Of a stretch of 64,000 nucleotides of DNA, positions 27,852 to 35,688 are shown in pieces. The translations under genes were made by a program, and so were the position numbers. The first letter of the stretch is position 1, and the number at the start of each line of letters is the position of its first letter. Source of the stretch: Streptomyces sp. UW30 (GTDB lineage Bacteria; Actinomycetota; Actinomycetes; Streptomycetales; Streptomycetaceae); contig NZ_RDBN01000049.1 in the NCBI RefSeq assembly GCF_008042075.1, positions 32,277 to 96,276 on the forward strand, read 5' to 3'. Below the pieces are notes generated by a model. That model worked only from the letters and a program-made list of their open reading frames with translations, had not been told where the DNA came from and made no database searches.

Positions 27852-28625
27852 TCAGCCGACGGTGGCGTCGAGGCGTACGCCGAACCAGGCGATGGTGGCG
27901 ACCACGCGCCGTGCCTCGGCGGCATCGAGTGCGGTCGGGCCCGTGACGAGACCGCGTTCGTCGAACTCCCGCAGGGCAGCGGGTGACAGGGCCAGGGCCG
28001 TGCCGGGGAACAGGCACTTCTCGGCGTAGTCGACACTCCGGTCCGCGGGGACCGAGGGGCCGCCGGTGGACCACAGGAGATACGGGGCCCGGGCCCCGCC
28101 GGCCAACAGGCGTGCCCAGCGGTCGGTTGCGAGATCGCGCTGCAGGGCGGCGTACATCAGATGGGCCCCGGCGAGCCCGGCGCGTCCCCGCATCGCCTTG
28201 GCCTCCCAGCTGCCGACCAGATCGAGGCGTGCGTTCACCGCGGCGTCGACGCCCGGGAGCGAGTACTCGATCGCCATGGGGTGCGCCGGCCGCGCAGCGC
28301 CCTCGGCGACCGCTGTCTCCAGCGCGGTCAGCATCGTGTCCATGGCCCGTCGGTAGCCGGTCACGGAATGCACGGGGCCGACTGTGACGGCGTTACGCCT
28401 GTCGGCCATGGCGGCGACGATCTCCACCGGGTCGGCGCCGAGCCGCACCGCGGGTGCGCCCGGGGCAAGCAGGCCATGGACGTACTCGTCGGGCCTTTTA
28501 CCTGCCTGCGGCACAGGCTCGGACGGTGCGCTGTGGCGGCAGTCGAGCCAGACGGCCACTCCCGCTTCGTCGGCCTTGCGAAGCGCGTCGGCGGGGCGGG
28601 TCGGTAACTGTGTGAGCGTGCTCAA
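27852..28625 (-). CDS. Divergent transaldolase-like protein lacking the Schiff-base lysine
   Basis: A 257-residue protein with a TTG start at 28625 after GGGGGA. It follows actinobacterial transaldolases in AGVAVWLD (residues 21-28), the VGSWEAKAMRGRAGLAGAHL helix (137-156) and YLLWSTGG near 195. It is about 110 residues shorter than usual. The segment around the catalytic lysine (IKIPAT in the family) reads VRLGAD, so Arg61 takes the Lys place, and the early NPTIF motif is missing. Normal transaldol chemistry is therefore doubtful. It follows the VOC gene by 44 bases on the same strand, so they form an operon. A link to sedoheptulose 7-phosphate, the cyclase substrate, is inference. Confidence 0.75.
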   Translation of the reverse strand: MSTLTQLPTRPADALRKADEAGVAVWLDCRHSAPSEPVPQAGKRPDEYVHGLLAPGAPAVRLGADPVEIVAAMADRRNAVTVGPVHSVTGYRRAMDTMLTALETAVAEGAARPAHPMAIEYSLPGVDAAVNARLDLVGSWEAKAMRGRAGLAGAHLMYAALQRDLATDRWARLLAGGARAPYLLWSTGGPSVPADRSVDYAEKCLFPGTALALSPAALREFDERGLVTGPTALDAAEARRVVATIAWFGVRLDATVG

Positions 28626-28669
28626 GAAAGTCCCCCGTGATGTGGTGTGCGTGCCGACGGCCGTCCGCT

Positions 28670-29770
28670 TCAGGGACGGTCGTGCCAGCGCAGATGTCCG
28701 GGTGCGGCACGGCGGGCCGCCGTTTGCGCCTCGTAGGGCAGTGACCCGTCCGGCATGTGGATCAGCTCCATCTGGATGCCGATGGGCGTGCCGAAGTACA
28801 GCCAGCGGTCCCCGGCGATCGGCCCGGCGGTGATCGTTTCCGGTTCCCCCATCAACGTCACGCCGGGCTGCCGGCTCAGGTAGGCGGCGGCCGTGTCCAC
28901 GTCGTCGACGTAGAAGGCGAGATGGTGGCCACCGATGTCGCTGTTGAGGGGCGGGCGCCGGTGGAGGGCGTTCGTTCCGCACTGCGACAGTTCGCAGTTG
29001 GCCGTGGGGCCGGTGCGCAGCACCACCCGTCGGGTCCGCTCGGCCCCGGGCGGCCAGTGGCCGGTGTGGTCCGCCGAGGTCTCGTCGGACGTCTCGACGA
29101 CCTCGGCGCCCAGGACGTGGGTGAAGAACGCCGTCGCCGCGTCCAGATCGGCCACTGTGTATCCGACGGAGTCGACGCCCAGCAAGCCCAGCGGCCCTCG
29201 CCCCTGGGTGGTGTGCGACAGCGGCTCGGGTACGAATCGGCCCGTCGTGCGCGCGCCCTCGCGGGTCTCGGGACGCGCAGGTCCGCACAGGGCGAGCATC
29301 ATGCCCCAGGGGCTGAGGAACCAGCGGCGTTCCTCTTCCGGGCGTCCGTCATGGCCGGTGGGACCGAGGCGGACCACGTTGCTCGCCCGCAGCTGCTCCT
29401 CGGCGGTGTCCAGGTCCGCCACCCGCAGGGTCAGGTGGTGACCCCCCACGTCGTTCGGGCCGGGCAGCGAGGTGACCTGACCGGGTGCCGTGTACTCGAA
29501 GAGTTCCAGATTGCTGTAGGGGCCGAGCCGGACCACGGCGACATGGGCCCGGGCCTGCGGGTGCACGCCCAGTTTGCGTGTCATCCAGTCGCCGGACGGG
29601 TCCTCGACCGGCCCCTCCCGGTAACAGAGTTCACCGCCGAACACCTCGGTGAAGAAGCCGACTGCCTCGTTCAGGTCGGGCACGGTGAACGCGTAGTGGT
29701 CCACCGCACGCGCCGTCGGCAGACCGGCGAGCACCGGTACGGAAGATGACGTCGTCGCAGTACTGAGCAT
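28670..29770 (-). CDS. Double-domain VOC protein, CetB-like 2-epi-5-epi-valiolone epimerase candidate
   Basis: A 366-residue protein made of two vicinal-oxygen-chelate halves. The first has VDHYAFTVPDLNEAVGFF, LELFEYTA and VGGHHLTLRVADLD. The second has GYTVADLDAATAFF, IGGHHLAFYVDDVD and MELIHMP, with His/Glu in metal-ligand places. Dioxygenases and glyoxalases share this fold, but the size and closeness to a sugar phosphate cyclase recall CetB of cetoniacytone biosynthesis, which epimerises 2-epi-5-epi-valiolone. ATG at 29770 after GGGGGACTGC. A probable operator lies 132 bases upstream. Confidence 0.75.
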   Translation of the reverse strand: MLSTATTSSSVPVLAGLPTARAVDHYAFTVPDLNEAVGFFTEVFGGELCYREGPVEDPSGDWMTRKLGVHPQARAHVAVVRLGPYSNLELFEYTAPGQVTSLPGPNDVGGHHLTLRVADLDTAEEQLRASNVVRLGPTGHDGRPEEERRWFLSPWGMMLALCGPARPETREGARTTGRFVPEPLSHTTQGRGPLGLLGVDSVGYTVADLDAATAFFTHVLGAEVVETSDETSADHTGHWPPGAERTRRVVLRTGPTANCELSQCGTNALHRRPPLNSDIGGHHLAFYVDDVDTAAAYLSRQPGVTLMGEPETITAGPIAGDRWLYFGTPIGIQMELIHMPDGSLPYEAQTAARRAAPGHLRWHDRP

Positions 29771-30217
29771 GCAGTCCCCCTTCGAAAGTGCGCCGGGTGC
29801 CCGTGGCCCCGGCGCGGGCACGACGAGTGCCCTCGGCGGGCCGCCCGCTGCCCACAGCTGGGGCAGGGCGTCCGACCGATGGCGACAGTAGAGCACCATC
29901 ATTGCGCGCGCAAGGAAAAAGCCGACAGGACCGATGCGCCAGCACACCTACACATAGCTGCTGACCTGCATATTCAAGCTTCACACCGAGTGATCCAAAG
30001 CCATCCCGCCATCAAGGAACCGCCAAGTTCATTGTGTGGGCATGGAAAAAATCAGGTTTACCGCGGGTTTTCTCGAGAAGCTGCAACTCGTATCCTGTCC
30101 GCGAGGTTCGGCCGCCCCGGTTGCCACGGGAAAGCCCCGACCTGCCTCCTCCCCTCACACCCTCCGCTCCCGGAGCAGACGCCGATGCCCTTCGGGCACA
30201 TGAAGAAGGCAGCAGTC
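29771..30217. other. Divergent regulatory region of the cyclitol cluster
   Basis: About 450 bases without a gene, richer in A/T than its surroundings around 29880-30080. It holds the TTGCGCGCGCAA site (29902-29913) and a perfect 10-bp palindrome TTCTCGAGAA (30070-30079) upstream of the MarR gene. Confidence 0.6.
29902..29913. promoter_or_regulatory. Cluster operator copy 1 (TTGCGCGCGCAA)
   Basis: A perfect 12-bp palindrome with flanks TCA on the left and GG on the right. TCATTGCGC(G/A)CGCAAG is shared, in opposite orientation, with the site upstream of the cyclase at 30843. It is placed to control the VOC/transaldolase-like operon; the MarR gene beside it is the likely binder. Confidence 0.6.
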
Positions 30218-30661
30218 ATGCGATCGCGCAAAGAAGACAGCATCGAGCTCTGGAGCCAGTTGTCGGTACTGGTCGCGGAAGTCGGGACCCAGCTGGACAG
30301 AAGGTTGTCCGAGGACTTCGGGCTGGGGCTTACGGACTTTCTGTCCCTTCAGGCCATGAGCACGGGCGACCCGGCCGGCATACGCATGAACGAACTGGCC
30401 CAGCAGCTCGGGCTCAACCAGTCGTCGGCCACCCGGGCCGTGGCACGCCTGGAGAAGCGCGAGCTCGCGGAACGCGTCGCCCACGAGACGGACCGCCGAG
30501 GCGTGGTCGTACGCATCACCGACGCCGGTCGCGCGATCGTCGCGGACATAGGCAGGCTCTTCCGCGAGGAGGTGGGCCTGGCCCTCGAAGTGGCGGCTCT
30601 GGACAGCAGGACCAGTTCGGTGGTGGCCCGGTTGCGCTACGCCCCGACACTCGACCACTGA
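30218..30661 (+). CDS. MarR-family regulator of the cyclitol cluster
   Basis: A 147-residue winged-helix protein: IRMNELAQQLGLNQSSATR is the HTH and RVAHETDRRGVVVRIT the wing. ATGs at 30185, 30200 and 30218 are possible; 30218 has AAGAAGG at the best distance. It sits between the divergent VOC operon and the cyclase operon, both of which carry the same palindrome, so it is the obvious candidate repressor. A terminator follows at once, so it is probably transcribed alone. Confidence 0.85.
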   Translation: MRSRKEDSIELWSQLSVLVAEVGTQLDRRLSEDFGLGLTDFLSLQAMSTGDPAGIRMNELAQQLGLNQSSATRAVARLEKRELAERVAHETDRRGVVVRITDAGRAIVADIGRLFREEVGLALEVAALDSRTSSVVARLRYAPTLDH

Positions 30662-30677
30662 CCCCCTCCCCCCGAAG

Positions 30678-30706
30678 CCTCTGCCGTGACCGGCAGGGGC
30701 TTTCGC
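30678..30706 (+). terminator. Terminator after the MarR gene
   Basis: CCTCTGCCG (30678-30686) pairs with CGGCAGGGG (30691-30699), 9 bp with one G-U, and is followed by CTTTCG. Confidence 0.7.
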
Positions 30707-30733
30707 GTGCCGTGACCCTCCTCGGAGCGCAAC

Positions 30734-30770
30734 CCGCAAGGAACGCGACTCCTTGCGGAAGCATGCTTCC
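30734..30770. promoter_or_regulatory. Two overlapping palindromes upstream of the cyclase gene
   Basis: CCGCAAGGA (30734-30742) and TCCTTGCGG (30750-30758) form a perfect 9-bp inverted repeat. It overlaps GGAAGCATGCTTCC (30757-30770), a perfect 14-bp palindrome. Either could be a regulator site, and the first could also act as a weak hairpin. Confidence 0.5.
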
Positions 30771-30842
30771 TGACCCAGCCTCCCCTGGGCGAACCAGCTG
30801 GCGCTTTCCGTGACTTGAAGCGTCAACAGATCATGATGGTGC

Positions 30843-30854
30843 TTGCGTGCGCAA
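30843..30854. promoter_or_regulatory. Cluster operator copy 2 (TTGCGTGCGCAA)
   Basis: A 12-bp palindrome with one mismatch to the site at 29902 and conserved flanking bases when read on the other strand. It lies about 170 bases before the cyclase ATG, close to a weak TTGAAG/CATGAT promoter-like pair (from 30815). Confidence 0.6.
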
Positions 30855-31021
30855 TGAACCTTGTGGCAGGGTCATCCGCAACGGGGGGACCGCGCCACGG
30901 ACAGTGGCCAGGTCCAGCAGCCGAAGGCTTCGGCCTTCGCCATGCGACATTCATTCGTGCTGCCCCGAATCGATCCACGACGGACAAGAACCGAAACTCT
31001 TCGTCGAAGGACAGACGCCTG

Positions 31022-32281
31022 ATGCAGCAAGACACTCAGACCACCCGCGGCAACGACGGCCTCTTCGCGGTGGGCAGCCCGGTGACGCACTGGTCGGTGC
31101 AGACCAGCAATCCGGTTCAGTACGAGATCCGGGCCAGCGAGAACCTCCTGGATCCGCAGAACCCCACGATTCTGGAAGACGCCGTGGGCACGACCGGCCT
31201 GCGCCGCTTCGTCGTCACCGACTCCGTGGTCGATGCGCTCTACGGCGAGCGCATACGCACGTACTTCGCACACCACGCGGTCGAGCACCGGATCCTGGTC
31301 CTGGACGACGGCGAGACGCACAAGTCGGTGGACGCGGTGCTGCGCGTCACCGAGGCCCTGGACGACTTCGGCATCGACCGCAGGCGGGAGCCGGTGATCG
31401 CCATCGGCGGCGGGGTCCTCATGGACACCGTCGGCTTCGCGGCCAGCCTCTACCGTCGCTCCACTCCGTTCATCCGGATTCCCACCACGCTGATCGGCCT
31501 CGTCGACGCGGGCGTCGGCGCGAAGACCGGCGTCAACCACAACGGGCACAAGAACCGGCTCGGCACGTACTTCCCGGCCGACCGCACCCTGCTGGACCGC
31601 ACGTTCCTCACCACCCTCGGCGACCGGCACATCAGCAACGGCCTCGCCGAGATACTCAAGATCGCCCTGATCAAGGACGCCCGGCTCTTCGACCTGCTGG
31701 AGCAGCACGGCACCGATCTCCTGCGCGACAAGCTGCAGAGCCCGGCGTCCGGCATCGGGCTCACCCCGGCGGACGCCCCGGTCGACCAGCGGCTCGCGGC
31801 CCACGGACTGCACCTCGACCCCGCGACCGAGGTGGTCGAGCGCGCCATCCACGGAATGCTGGAGGAGCTCCAGCCGAACCTGTGGGAGAAGGTGCTGGAA
31901 CGGGTCGTCGACTACGGCCACACCTTCAGCCCGACCATCGAGATGCGCGCGCTGCCCGCCCTGCTGCACGGCGAGGCCGTGACGGTGGACATGGCGCTGA
32001 CCACGGTGATGGCCGAGCGCCGCGGCCTGGTCAGCGCCTACCAGCGCGAGCGCATCCTGGGCGTGATGGACCGGCTCGGACTGCCGGCCTGGCACCCGCT
32101 GTGCACGTCGGAGGTGCTGGTGCCCGCGCTGCGTGACACCGTCCGCCACCGCGACGGAAAGCAGCGGCTGCCGCTGCCCGTCGGGATCGGCAGCGCGGTC
32201 TTCGTCAACGACGTCACCGAGGACGAGCTCGCCGCGGCAGCGGAGCAGCTCGCCAAGCTGTCGGTAGGAGTGGCCCGTTGA
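31022..32281 (+). CDS. Sugar phosphate cyclase, 2-epi-5-epi-valiolone synthase type
   Basis: A 419-residue member of the dehydroquinate-synthase superfamily. IAIGGGVLMDTVGFAASLYR (NAD site), IRIPTTLIGLVDAGVGAKTG, HNGHKNRLGTYFPA, EILKIALIKD and the metal-ligand region VDYGHTFSP, LLHGEAVTVDMA follow the pattern of cyclases acting on sedoheptulose 7-phosphate (EEVS, as in AcbC, ValA or CetA) rather than DHQ synthase. I cannot separate EEVS from 2-epi-valiolone or desmethyl-4-deoxygadusol synthases by eye; the CetB-like neighbour favours EEVS. ATG at 31022 after GAAGGAC. It overlaps the bicupin gene by 4 bases, so it heads an operon. Confidence 0.88.
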   Translation: MQQDTQTTRGNDGLFAVGSPVTHWSVQTSNPVQYEIRASENLLDPQNPTILEDAVGTTGLRRFVVTDSVVDALYGERIRTYFAHHAVEHRILVLDDGETHKSVDAVLRVTEALDDFGIDRRREPVIAIGGGVLMDTVGFAASLYRRSTPFIRIPTTLIGLVDAGVGAKTGVNHNGHKNRLGTYFPADRTLLDRTFLTTLGDRHISNGLAEILKIALIKDARLFDLLEQHGTDLLRDKLQSPASGIGLTPADAPVDQRLAAHGLHLDPATEVVERAIHGMLEELQPNLWEKVLERVVDYGHTFSPTIEMRALPALLHGEAVTVDMALTTVMAERRGLVSAYQRERILGVMDRLGLPAWHPLCTSEVLVPALRDTVRHRDGKQRLPLPVGIGSAVFVNDVTEDELAAAAEQLAKLSVGVAR

Positions 32282-33078
32282 GCCGCTCGACCGGTGTGGC
32301 CCGCCCGCAGCCGCCCCGCGCTCCCGCGGGCACTGCGTGGGACGCGCCCGCCTTCTCATCGGTCGGGACGGTGACCGATGCGGCGACGGTCTACGGCGTG
32401 CACGGTGCGGCCGGGCGCACCCGCTGGAAGTGCTTCGCCGGCCGACGCCAGCTCGCGTCTCCCACGGAGGCGGTCGAATGGGCGTCCATCCCTCCCGGTG
32501 GGGTCAGCGGTGAGCACCGGCACACCAGGACCGAGGAGATCTATCTCATCCTGCGCGGCCACGGGGAGTTCCTGTTCAACGGCCGGCCCCACCCGGTCGC
32601 CCCGGGCTCACTCGCCCTGACGGCCGTGGGCAATGTGCACGGGCTGCGCAACTCCTCCGACACCGACCTCGACTGGTGGGTGATCGAAACCCTCGCGCCG
32701 GGCACAGGCGCCGTTCTGTCCGGAGCCGATCACACACCGGAGGTTCCCGCCATGGGCGAGATCGCCATCCACGACCTCTTCGAGGAACGCACGGTATCGA
32801 CCGCGGGTGTCTTCAACGGCCCGCTGAGGAGCGTCGACGTCACCGACCTCGACGCCGGCGAACAGTGCGTACTGGGCCGCCCGGACGCCGAGTTGGCGGT
32901 GTTCGTGCACAGCGGCCGGGGCCGGGCCACGGCCGCGGACAGCACGTCGGCCGAGCTGGCGGCGGACACCTGCGTCACCCTCGGCGCCGGTACGACGACC
33001 ACGGTCGAGGCGGACAGCGCGCTGCGGCTGCTGATCGTGACGCTGGCCGTGCCACAGCACGTGTCGGAGGCGAAGTGA
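32278..33078 (+). CDS. Bicupin protein
   Basis: A 266-residue protein with two cupin halves. The first has the full motif: GGVSGEHRHTRTEEIYLILRG, then NVHGLRNSS, with His/His/Glu/His metal ligands. The second half (about 165-260) keeps the fold but few ligands (LDAGEQCVLGRPDAELAVFV). TTG start at 32278 overlaps the cyclase stop as TTGA, with GTAGGAG upstream, so translation is coupled. A role as isomerase, dehydratase or dioxygenase on the cyclitol is possible but unproved. Confidence 0.8.
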   Translation: MSRSTGVARPQPPRAPAGTAWDAPAFSSVGTVTDAATVYGVHGAAGRTRWKCFAGRRQLASPTEAVEWASIPPGGVSGEHRHTRTEEIYLILRGHGEFLFNGRPHPVAPGSLALTAVGNVHGLRNSSDTDLDWWVIETLAPGTGAVLSGADHTPEVPAMGEIAIHDLFEERTVSTAGVFNGPLRSVDVTDLDAGEQCVLGRPDAELAVFVHSGRGRATAADSTSAELAADTCVTLGAGTTTTVEADSALRLLIVTLAVPQHVSEAK

Positions 33079-33470
33079 TCATCTCGGCGCTGGACGCGAC
33101 GGTCCGGGCGGCGACAGGCACCACTCCCGCCGCCACCACGGCCGACTGGCAGTGCCTGGTCCGCAGGGGCATGCTGCACAGCGAGTGCGAGGCGGTCGAA
33201 CACTGGACGCTGCCCCCGGGCGCCACCCTGGAGTTGACCTCCGGCCACGGTGTGGAGGAGGCACTGCTGGTCCTCGACGGGGAACTCGTCGTCGCCGCGG
33301 CCACCGGCGACCGGCCTGTACGAGCCGGTCAGATCGCACTGGTGCCGCACGGGGCCGAAGGACGGGTCCGAGCGGGCGACGATCCGGTGCGCCTCATCAC
33401 CGTCCGCACTCTGGCCGCCGCCGTGTCGGACCGGTTGCCGCCCCGCATCCCCGAACTGCTCACGCCCTGA
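33075..33470 (+). CDS. Small single-domain cupin
   Basis: A 131-residue protein reading LVRRGMLHSECEAVEHWTLP, GATLELTSGHGVEEALLVLDG, IALVPHGAEGRV. The cupin pattern is present, but the usual HxH of motif 1 is reduced to GHGVEE. GTG start at 33075 overlaps the bicupin stop (GTGA) after GGAGGCGAA. With the cyclase and bicupin it forms a tightly coupled three-gene unit. Confidence 0.75.
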   Translation: MIISALDATVRAATGTTPAATTADWQCLVRRGMLHSECEAVEHWTLPPGATLELTSGHGVEEALLVLDGELVVAAATGDRPVRAGQIALVPHGAEGRVRAGDDPVRLITVRTLAAAVSDRLPPRIPELLTP

Positions 33471-33506
33471 CCGCGGCCTCGAAGCCCACCTACAGAAGGG
33501 AGCACC

Positions 33507-34427
33507 ATGCGTGCTGTCGTCCTCTCCGCGTACGGCGGTCCGGAAAAGCTCACCGTGTCGCACCTTCCGGAGCCCGCCGCACCGGATGCGTCCGCGGTCC
33601 TGATCCGCGTCTCGGCGGCCGGGGTCAACCCGGTCGACCTCCAGACGCGGGCCGGACGGCACGCGGGACACAGCGCCCTTCAACCGCCCATGGTCCTCGG
33701 CTGGGACGTGGCGGGGACCGTCACGGCCGTGGGCGATGACGTCACCGCTTTCCACCCGGGCGACCGTGTCATCGCGATGTCGGCACAAATGGCGACGGGA
33801 CGGGGGACGTACGCCGAGATGGTGGCCCTGCCCGCGGACATCGCCGCGCCCGCCCCCGCCTCCGTCCCGCTCACCACGGCCGCGGGACTGCCGCTCGCCG
33901 GACTCACCGCGCAGCAGGCACTCGACGCCCTCGGCCTGCCGGAGGGTGCCACGCTGCTGGTCACCGGCGCCGTCGGCTCGGTCGGCGGGCTTGCGGTGCA
34001 GCTGGCGCGGCTGCGGGGATGGCGGGTCGTGGCGCAGGTCCGCCACGCGGCCGACGCCGAGGAGGCGCTGGCGCTGGGCGCGACGGAGGTGAGGGTCGGG
34101 GCGACCGAGCCACCCACCGCCGGCGAACCCGACGTCGACGGGCTGCTGGAAACCGCGGGTCTGCCGCAGGCGATCGGTGCCGTACGAGACGGCGGGCGCG
34201 TCGTCTCCATCGTGCCGACCAGGCGTCCGGTCGCGGAACGCGGCATCACGGTGACGGTGAACCACGTCGAACAGGACGGCGCGGGTCTCGCCGGGCTCAC
34301 CGAAGCCGTCGACCGCGGCGCCCTTCGGCTGCGGTCCGCCAGGGAGTACGGCTTCGACGACGCGGCCGAGGCTCATCGGTCGCTGGCCGAGGGCGGCGTG
34401 CGGGGCAAGCTCCTGCTCGTGCCGTGA
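33507..34427 (+). CDS. MDR-type NAD(P)H:quinone oxidoreductase / alcohol dehydrogenase
   Basis: A 306-residue zinc-free medium-chain reductase. It has GVNPVDLQTRAG, LGWDVAGTV, AGLPLAGLTAQQALDALGLP and the nucleotide loop VTGAVGSVGGLAVQLARLRG. No catalytic Cys/His zinc set is present, so quinone or enone reduction is more likely than alcohol oxidation. GAAGGGAGCACC precedes ATG 33507. It follows the cupins by 36 bases on the same strand and probably belongs to the operon. Confidence 0.88.
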   Translation: MRAVVLSAYGGPEKLTVSHLPEPAAPDASAVLIRVSAAGVNPVDLQTRAGRHAGHSALQPPMVLGWDVAGTVTAVGDDVTAFHPGDRVIAMSAQMATGRGTYAEMVALPADIAAPAPASVPLTTAAGLPLAGLTAQQALDALGLPEGATLLVTGAVGSVGGLAVQLARLRGWRVVAQVRHAADAEEALALGATEVRVGATEPPTAGEPDVDGLLETAGLPQAIGAVRDGGRVVSIVPTRRPVAERGITVTVNHVEQDGAGLAGLTEAVDRGALRLRSAREYGFDDAAEAHRSLAEGGVRGKLLLVP

Positions 34428-34490
34428 CCCGCCCGCGCCGAACCGTCACCGAGCGCCGGACCCGTGCCAGAACGAACGAGGAAGCAGCCT

Positions 34491-34985
34491 GTGGCCGAGC
34501 CGTACGGCGGCGAAAGTCCCGAAACCGTCACCAACGCAGGCTCCCGGCTCTGGGAAAGAGTCCTTCCCCTGTTCACCACCATCGGGTACCAACTGGACCG
34601 CACGCTCCAGCGCAGTCATGACGTCAGCCTGGCCTCGCTCATGGCACTCGGTGCGGTGGCCGGTGGGCATCCGGAGCCGATGACGGTCGGGGCCGTGGCC
34701 CGGCGGCTGGGCGTGACGGCTTCCTCGGCGAGCCGAATGCTCGCACAGCTGGAGCGCTCGGGCTGGGTGAGCCGCGGCTCCTGGTCCGGCGACCGGCGGG
34801 TCAGCCGTATCCGGATGACCGAAGCGGGCCACGCCTTCTGGGAACAGGCCAGTCCCACGCTCGATCGCGAATTGGACGCGGCCTTCAACGTGCTGGCCTT
34901 CGACGAGAGGTACGCCCACGTCGTGGCCCGGCTGTGCCGGGGCACCGAAGCCGTTCCACGCGAAGAGGAGCCGGCCTCTTCGTGA
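34491..34985 (+). CDS. Second MarR-family regulator at the end of the cyclitol operon
   Basis: A 164-residue protein with MTVGAVARRLGVTASSASR as HTH and WVSRGSWSGDRRVSRIRMT as wing. A GTG at 34491 with GAGGAAG upstream is preferred; a GTG at 34464 is possible. It is co-directional with the MDR gene. It differs in sequence from the MarR at 30218, so it probably senses something else. A strong hairpin follows. Confidence 0.82.
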   Translation: MAEPYGGESPETVTNAGSRLWERVLPLFTTIGYQLDRTLQRSHDVSLASLMALGAVAGGHPEPMTVGAVARRLGVTASSASRMLAQLERSGWVSRGSWSGDRRVSRIRMTEAGHAFWEQASPTLDRELDAAFNVLAFDERYAHVVARLCRGTEAVPREEEPASS

Positions 34986-35037
34986 GAACCCGCAGGGCGC
35001 CATGCGTGAACCCTCGCCGGGGATCCAACGGCCCGTA

Positions 35038-35077
35038 CAGAAGGGGGCGTGAGCAGATGTGCTCACGCCCCCTTCTG
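35038..35077. terminator. Strong bidirectional terminator
   Basis: CAGAAGGGGGCGTGAGCA (35038-35055) pairs perfectly with its complement at 35060-35077. It lies between the convergent MarR and TetR genes and covers the TetR stop codon. Confidence 0.9.
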
Positions 35078-35674
35078 CACGGGCCACACCGACATGGCGA
35101 GCTCGGCCACCCGCTCCAGTTCCCCCGCGCTCGCCCCGTCCCGCGCCTGTTGGGACATGCCCTGGACCACCGCCGCGAAGTAGACGGCCAGGGCGCGCGG
35201 TTCGACACCTTCGGGCAGCGCCCCGACCTTCTCGGCGTCGGCCAGTCGCTCCTCGAAGTCGCGGACGTTCGCCACCCTGCGTTCCCGCAGGTCCCGCTCG
35301 ACATCGGCCGTCTGCGCCGAGTAGTTGATCGCCGCCGTGATGACCAGACAGCCTGCCGGGTGGTCGGGATCGGTGTACGACGTCGCCGCCTCGCGCAGCA
35401 TTCTGGCGAACCCCGCACGGGCGTCGCTCTCCTCCTCCAGCGCCCTGCCCATGAAGGCGCCGAACGTTCCGCCGTAGCGGTCGACGACCTCGGTGAACAG
35501 GGTGCGCTTGTCGCCGAAGGCCGCGTACAGGCTGGGCGGAGAGATCCCCATGCCCCGGGTCAGATCGGCGATGGACGTGCCTTCGTAGCCGTGCTCCCAG
35601 AACAGCCGAGTGGCCTGCACGAGCGCCGCCTCGCGGTCGAAACTTCGCGGTCGTCCCCGCCTCGTCGTCGTCAT
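35063..35674 (-). CDS. TetR-family repressor
   Basis: A 203-residue protein. The N-terminal HTH reads TSIADLTRGMGISPPSLYAAFGDK, followed by a ligand domain typical of AcrR-like repressors (PAGCLVITAAIN). It is divergent from an SDR gene, with repeated AGC(G/C)ATCGCTAC sites between, so it most likely represses the SDR and itself. Confidence 0.9.
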   Translation of the reverse strand: MTTTRRGRPRSFDREAALVQATRLFWEHGYEGTSIADLTRGMGISPPSLYAAFGDKRTLFTEVVDRYGGTFGAFMGRALEEESDARAGFARMLREAATSYTDPDHPAGCLVITAAINYSAQTADVERDLRERRVANVRDFEERLADAEKVGALPEGVEPRALAVYFAAVVQGMSQQARDGASAGELERVAELAMSVWPVQKGA

Positions 35675-35688
35675 GGCATGAATTTTAC

